Source of the DNA: Clostridiales bacterium
GTDB taxonomy: Bacteria; Bacillota; Clostridia; Saccharofermentanales; Saccharofermentanaceae
DNA length: 9,099 nt
Reading direction: 5' to 3'
NCBI GenBank assembly: GCA_017612755.1
Contig: JAGAFH010000204.1
Coordinates: 1 to 9,099, forward strand
Made by a program: the position numbers and the translations under genes. Under the pieces are notes generated by a model, which did no database searches, was not told the origin of the DNA, and saw only the letters and a list, made by a program, of their open reading frames with translations. Shown here one piece after another: positions 5,855-9,099 of this stretch (positions are counted from its first letter, which is position 1; every line of letters starts with the position of its first letter).

Positions 5855-7063
5855 TTACATAATGTACTGTGCCATACCGAAGATAGGCATTGCGATAGCG
5901 CCGACGACCGTACCGATAAGGATAGCCATGAGAATGATCATACAAGGCTCAAGTGCGGAAGTCATCTTCTGTGTAGCTGCATCGGCCTCATCCTCAAAGA
6001 AATCAGCCGCCTTCTCAAGGATGGTATCAAGTGTACCTGACTCCTCACCGATAGCTGTCATAGCATAGATCATGGGAGGGAACTCTGTGATATTCTTGAT
6101 GGACTTTGAAAGAGATACACCCTTTCTGATCTCGATCCTTGCCTCAGCAAGTTTCTGCTCAAGGATAACATTATCAAGAGAACTACCTGTGATCTCAACA
6201 GCCTGAAGGACTGAGATACCTGACTTAAGAAGTGTGGAAACTGTTCTGCAGAATCTTGCGGAAGCATTCATCTTAGTAGCTTTACCGACGATCGGTATCC
6301 TGAGCATCATAAGGTCCCACTGGGCGTGGCCCTTCTCAGAACGCTTCCATGTGGTAAATCCGAACCAGCCTCCGCCGATTACAATGGCATATACCCACCA
6401 GTAATGAACGAATGAATCGGATACGGCCATAACACCCTTGGTCAACTTCGGAAGATCACCGCCGAGATCCCTGATGGTTTCGGCGATTCCGGGGACAAGG
6501 AATGTAAGGAGTCCTACCGTAACAGTGATAGTAAGGAAGAAAAGGATCTTGGGATAGACCATTGCTGCCGAGATCTTATTCTTCAGCTTTGACTCCTTCT
6601 GGAAATGCTCGGCGAGTCTGTTCATGATCTCATCAAGTCGACCTGACTCCTCACCTGCTGCAACCATACTGATCATGATGGTAGGAAGAGCTTCCTTCTG
6701 ATCCCTGAAGGCATCAGAGAGAGTACGACCTGACTGGATCGCCTCGTAGATCTCACCTACACACTTTCTGGCTCTCTTTGTGTCAACCTGCTGATACAAC
6801 ATATCAAGCGATCTGACGACCGTGATACCTGCGGACAGGAGTGACGCAAGCTGTCTGCTTATGAGAACCAGTTCTTTCGTGTTCAGCCTTTTGCTTCCGA
6901 CCTCCATATTCATGAGGCCGGCACCCTTATCAAGCTCGATAGATGCTATGTACTTTCCGTCGCCTTTGAGCTTCCTGGACGCATCTGCAATACTGGCTGC
7001 ATCTATTACGCCGGAAGTCTTTTTGCCGGAAGCATCAAGAACCTGATACCTGAAATTTGGCAT
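5855..7063 (-). CDS. pilC: Type IV pilus inner-membrane platform protein PilC (GspF family, 402 aa)
   Basis: Polytopic membrane protein on which pilins are added or removed; it transmits the movement of PilB and PilT. Complete at the usual length (about 400). An N-terminal cytoplasmic segment (1-55) precedes two repeats of the T2SSF domain (about 68-195 and 270-395). Each repeat has the family signature: AGEESGRLDEIM (136-147) and IGEESGTLDTIL (338-349), each followed by a basic/acidic helix and a membrane segment. Hydrophobic spans: about 172-192, 220-237 and 374-396. ATG at 7063 preceded by AGGAGGG. It lies 34 nt after pilT and 32 nt before pilM, in one operon. GspF of type II secretion is the alternative, but pilT and pilM neighbours point to a T4P. 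Confidence 0.95.
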   Translation of the reverse strand: MPNFRYQVLDASGKKTSGVIDAASIADASRKLKGDGKYIASIELDKGAGLMNMEVGSKRLNTKELVLISRQLASLLSAGITVVRSLDMLYQQVDTKRARKCVGEIYEAIQSGRTLSDAFRDQKEALPTIMISMVAAGEESGRLDEIMNRLAEHFQKESKLKNKISAAMVYPKILFFLTITVTVGLLTFLVPGIAETIRDLGGDLPKLTKGVMAVSDSFVHYWWVYAIVIGGGWFGFTTWKRSEKGHAQWDLMMLRIPIVGKATKMNASARFCRTVSTLLKSGISVLQAVEITGSSLDNVILEQKLAEARIEIRKGVSLSKSIKNITEFPPMIYAMTAIGEESGTLDTILEKAADFFEDEADAATQKMTSALEPCMIILMAILIGTVVGAIAMPIFGMAQYIM

Positions 7064-7097
7064 ATAACAACCCTCCTAATTTATTTTCTGCTTCAAA

Positions 7098-8216
7098 TTA
7101 AGACTGGAAATCCAGATCCTCGAACAACGGGCTGTTAGCAGGACCGCCGACGTTGTTTATATAACGCTTAAGGTCATCAGGGAAACGGCATCTTGCGATA
7201 GCCGTATCTCTGGAGATGATCTTACGCTTTACAAGCTCTGCAAGGTAGAAGTCCAGGGGACACATTCCGGACTGAAGGCTAGTTGCGATAGCACTGTCGA
7301 TCTGATATGTCTTTCCTTCACGGATGTTGTTCCTGATAGCATCGTTAGCAACCATGATCTCAAATGCTGCGCATCTTCCGCCGGTGATCTTGGGAACGAG
7401 GGTCTGACAGATAACAGCGATAAGGATAGATCCAAGCTGTACTCTTACCTGATCCTGCTGATGGGGCGGGAATACGTCGATGATACGGTTAACTGTATCT
7501 GATGCACTTGATGTGTGAAGTGTGGACATTACGAGGTGACCTGTCTCAGCAGCGGTAATAGCTGTACTGATAGTATCCAGGTCACGCATCTCACCTACGA
7601 GGATAACGTCGGGGTCTTCACGGAGAGCAGCACGGAGAGCGTTAGCGAAGGAAAGTGTATCCTCGTGAACTTCTCTCTGTTTGATCATGGCTTCACCATG
7701 CTCGTGAAGGTACTCGATAGGCTCCTCAAGTGTAAGGATGTGACACTTCTTGACTGTATTGATATGACCTACCATAGCGGCAAGTGTAGTAGACTTACCG
7801 GAACCCGTGGGACCTGTAACAAGGATAAGTCCACGGGGCTTAAGAGCCAGCTCCTTGAAAAGAAGGGGCAGACCAAGCCTCTCACATGTAGGGATATCGT
7901 TTGTGATAGTTCTTGCTGCAAGAGCATAAGATCCTCTCTGCTTGTAGATGTTACATCTGAAACGGCTGTAATCAGCTACAACATATGAAAAGTCGATCTC
8001 TCCTCTTTCAGCGAGATACTGCTGTCTTGACTTATCGATCATAGACTTGCAAAGGAACTCTGTGTCGGTGGCTGTAAGAATCTGGTTGCTCAAAGGCATG
8101 AGCTCACCTGCTACTCTTATCATAGGAGGCAGACCAACCGTAATGTGCGTATCAGAAGCCCCTCTTCTGACTGCTTCGGCAAGAATTGCATCCATTGTCA
8201 AACTGAATTCTTCCAC
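7098..8216 (-). CDS. pilT: Type IV pilus retraction ATPase PilT (372 aa)
   Basis: Hexameric cytoplasmic ATPase that drives pilus disassembly and twitching. Complete. N-terminal PAS-like domain (1-100) with the PilT-typical ASDTHITVGLPPMIRVAGEL (20-39), then the RecA-like core: Walker A GPTGSGKS (135-142), Asp box EEPIEY (164-169), Walker B DPDVILVGEMRD (201-212), His box TGHLVMSTLHT (225-235), and the retraction-specific AIRNNIREGK (293-302). The four-Cys zinc motif of PilB is absent, as expected. Start: GTG at 8216 with a perfect AAGGAGG (8230-8224) seven bases upstream; the next ATG (codon 8) has no such site. The gene follows pilB by 18 nt and precedes pilC by 34 nt, so extension and retraction motors are co-expressed. 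Confidence 0.96.
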   Translation of the reverse strand: MEEFSLTMDAILAEAVRRGASDTHITVGLPPMIRVAGELMPLSNQILTATDTEFLCKSMIDKSRQQYLAERGEIDFSYVVADYSRFRCNIYKQRGSYALAARTITNDIPTCERLGLPLLFKELALKPRGLILVTGPTGSGKSTTLAAMVGHINTVKKCHILTLEEPIEYLHEHGEAMIKQREVHEDTLSFANALRAALREDPDVILVGEMRDLDTISTAITAAETGHLVMSTLHTSSASDTVNRIIDVFPPHQQDQVRVQLGSILIAVICQTLVPKITGGRCAAFEIMVANDAIRNNIREGKTYQIDSAIATSLQSGMCPLDFYLAELVKRKIISRDTAIARCRFPDDLKRYINNVGGPANSPLFEDLDFQS

Positions 8217-8223
8217 TTTAATA

Positions 8224-8230
8224 CCTCCTT
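8224..8230 (-). promoter_or_regulatory. Ribosome binding site that fixes the GTG start of pilT
   Basis: AAGGAGG on the minus strand, 7 nt before the GTG at 8216, located just past the pilB stop codon (8237-8235). It supports the GTG over the downstream ATG at codon 8. Confidence 0.85.
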
Positions 8231-8234
8231 ATAA

Positions 8235-9099
8235 TTAACCATCAACAGAGTAAGCAACTCTGTTAAGTTCATCGATTGTTGTGATTCCTTCAAGAACGAG
8301 GGCAGCAGCGGAATCGACGAGCATCTGTGTGCCTTCTTTGATGGCAAGCTGCTTCATCTCTTCTTCACTGGCTCTTCTCTCAAGAAGGACCTTCATGGCT
8401 TTTGTGATAACAACGACTTCATGGATAGCGATTCGGCCCTTATATCCACTGCCGTTGCAATCAGAACATCCTTCACCTTTGAAGATCTTCTGACCGGGTT
8501 CAAGGTGAAGTTTTTCGATCTCATATTCATCCGGATCATATGCTTTTCTGCATCCGGTGCAGATCCTTCTTACAAGACGCTGGGCAACAACTCCTACAAG
8601 AGCAGAGGAGACCATGTAAGGCTCCAGACCCATATCGATAAGTCTGTTGATAGAAGAAACTGCGTCGTTTGTATGGATAGTACTGAAAACAAGGTGTCCG
8701 GTGATAGCAGCTCTCATGGCGATCTCTGCTGTCTCACCGTCACGGATCTCTCCGACGAGGATGATATCAGGGTCCTGACGGAGGATGGAACGAAGACCTG
8801 ATGCGAATGTCATTCCGGCTTTTGCATTGACCTGGACCTGATTAAGTCCGGGGATCCTGATCTCGACAGGGTCCTCGACCGTAATGATGTTTGTCTCAGG
8901 ATCGTTCTTCTCTGCAAGAAGTGTATAAAGGGTAGTTGTCTTACCTGATCCTGTAGGTCCTGAGATAAGGCAGATACCCTGGGGTACCTTTATGATCTTG
9001 TTGATGAGTTCATTGTTGTGATCGGATATACCGAGGAACTTTCTGTTAAGATTACCGTCGTTCTTGGCAAGGATACGGATAACGGTCTTCTCACCCCAG
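8235..9099 (-). CDS. pilB: Type IV pilus extension ATPase PilB (GspE family), C-terminal 287 residues, 5' end outside window
   Basis: Cytoplasmic hexameric ATPase that powers pilin addition. The frame is open from 9098 to the TAA at 8237-8235, giving 287 residues; PilB is usually 500-570, so the N-terminal domains lie upstream of the window. Counting from the first visible codon: GEKTVIRIL (2-10), Walker A GPTGSGKTTTLY (47-58), Asp box VEDPVE (74-79), Walker B DPDIILVGEIRD (109-120), His box TGHLVFSTIHTNDA (133-146), and the zinc-binding pairs Cys180/Cys183 and Cys211/Cys214 that separate PilB/GspE from PilT. GRIAIHEV (221-228) follows, as usual. All catalytic motifs are intact. The Met at 8813 is internal, not a start: the conserved Walker A lies upstream of it. 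First visible gene of the operon; pilT follows by 18 nt. Confidence 0.95.
   Translation of the reverse strand, partial: WGEKTVIRILAKNDGNLNRKFLGISDHNNELINKIIKVPQGICLISGPTGSGKTTTLYTLLAEKNDPETNIITVEDPVEIRIPGLNQVQVNAKAGMTFASGLRSILRQDPDIILVGEIRDGETAEIAMRAAITGHLVFSTIHTNDAVSSINRLIDMGLEPYMVSSALVGVVAQRLVRRICTGCRKAYDPDEYEIEKLHLEPGQKIFKGEGCSDCNGSGYKGRIAIHEVVVITKAMKVLLERRASEEEMKQLAIKEGTQMLVDSAAALVLEGITTIDELNRVAYSVDG

Noticed and set aside
7515..7988. Plus-strand open frame of 157 codons
   Set aside because: Antisense to the conserved ATPase core of pilT; no family resemblance.
8811..8813. ATG at 8813 as a start for pilB
   Set aside because: The frame is open further upstream and includes the Walker A and Asp box; it is an internal Met.
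1..9099. tRNA, rRNA, CRISPR array, insertion sequence, attachment site or riboswitch
   Set aside because: No cloverleaf, spaced direct repeats, transposase frame or long structured leader seen; all gaps over 100 nt are explained by promoters and terminators.

Overview
The window carries a type IV pilus (T4P) gene cluster, all on the minus strand, from what looks like a Gram-positive member of the Clostridia (Lachnospiraceae/Oscillospiraceae-like is my best guess). Reasons: strong AGGAGG-type ribosome sites before nearly every gene, sigma-A promoters in short AT-rich gaps, moderate GC with heavy use of AAG, ATC, CTT and GCA codons, a neighbouring type II pantothenate kinase, and no PilP or PilQ (outer-membrane parts) after PilO. 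The lineage is an inference; no rRNA or marker gene is present.

Layout, read in the direction of transcription (from base 9099 down to base 1): pilB (extension ATPase, 5' end outside the window) - pilT (retraction ATPase, GTG start) - pilC (platform protein) - pilM (cytoplasmic actin-like protein, broken by one in-frame TAG) - pilN-like - pilO-like. These six are tightly spaced (gaps of 34 nt or less; pilN/pilO overlap by 1 nt). A 135-nt gap then carries a strong promoter for a very short pilin (66 aa), which ends at its own hairpin terminator. A second promoter in the next gap drives three more prepilin genes (71, 224 and 216 aa), closed by another terminator at about 562-588. The last gene, coaW (type II pantothenate kinase, 3' end outside the window), has its own promoter and is probably unrelated.

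How it works together: PilB and PilT power assembly and disassembly through PilC; PilM, PilN and PilO form the alignment complex; the prepilins have the class III leader (cut after Gly, Phe at +1, Glu at +5) and would be processed by a prepilin peptidase that is not in the window. The promoter/terminator arrangement suggests the 66-aa pilin is the abundant subunit and the 224- and 216-aa proteins are minor or tip pilins.

Points most worth a second look: the TAG codon in pilM at the position of a conserved acidic residue, with the frame intact for another 171 codons; two very short pilins with essentially no globular domain; a PilN with a C-terminal domain that resembles a MucBP-type extracellular module; a PilO with an extra C-terminal region and an Ala/Asp tail; and a four-cysteine minor pilin. 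I see no tRNA, rRNA, CRISPR array, insertion sequence or attachment site.
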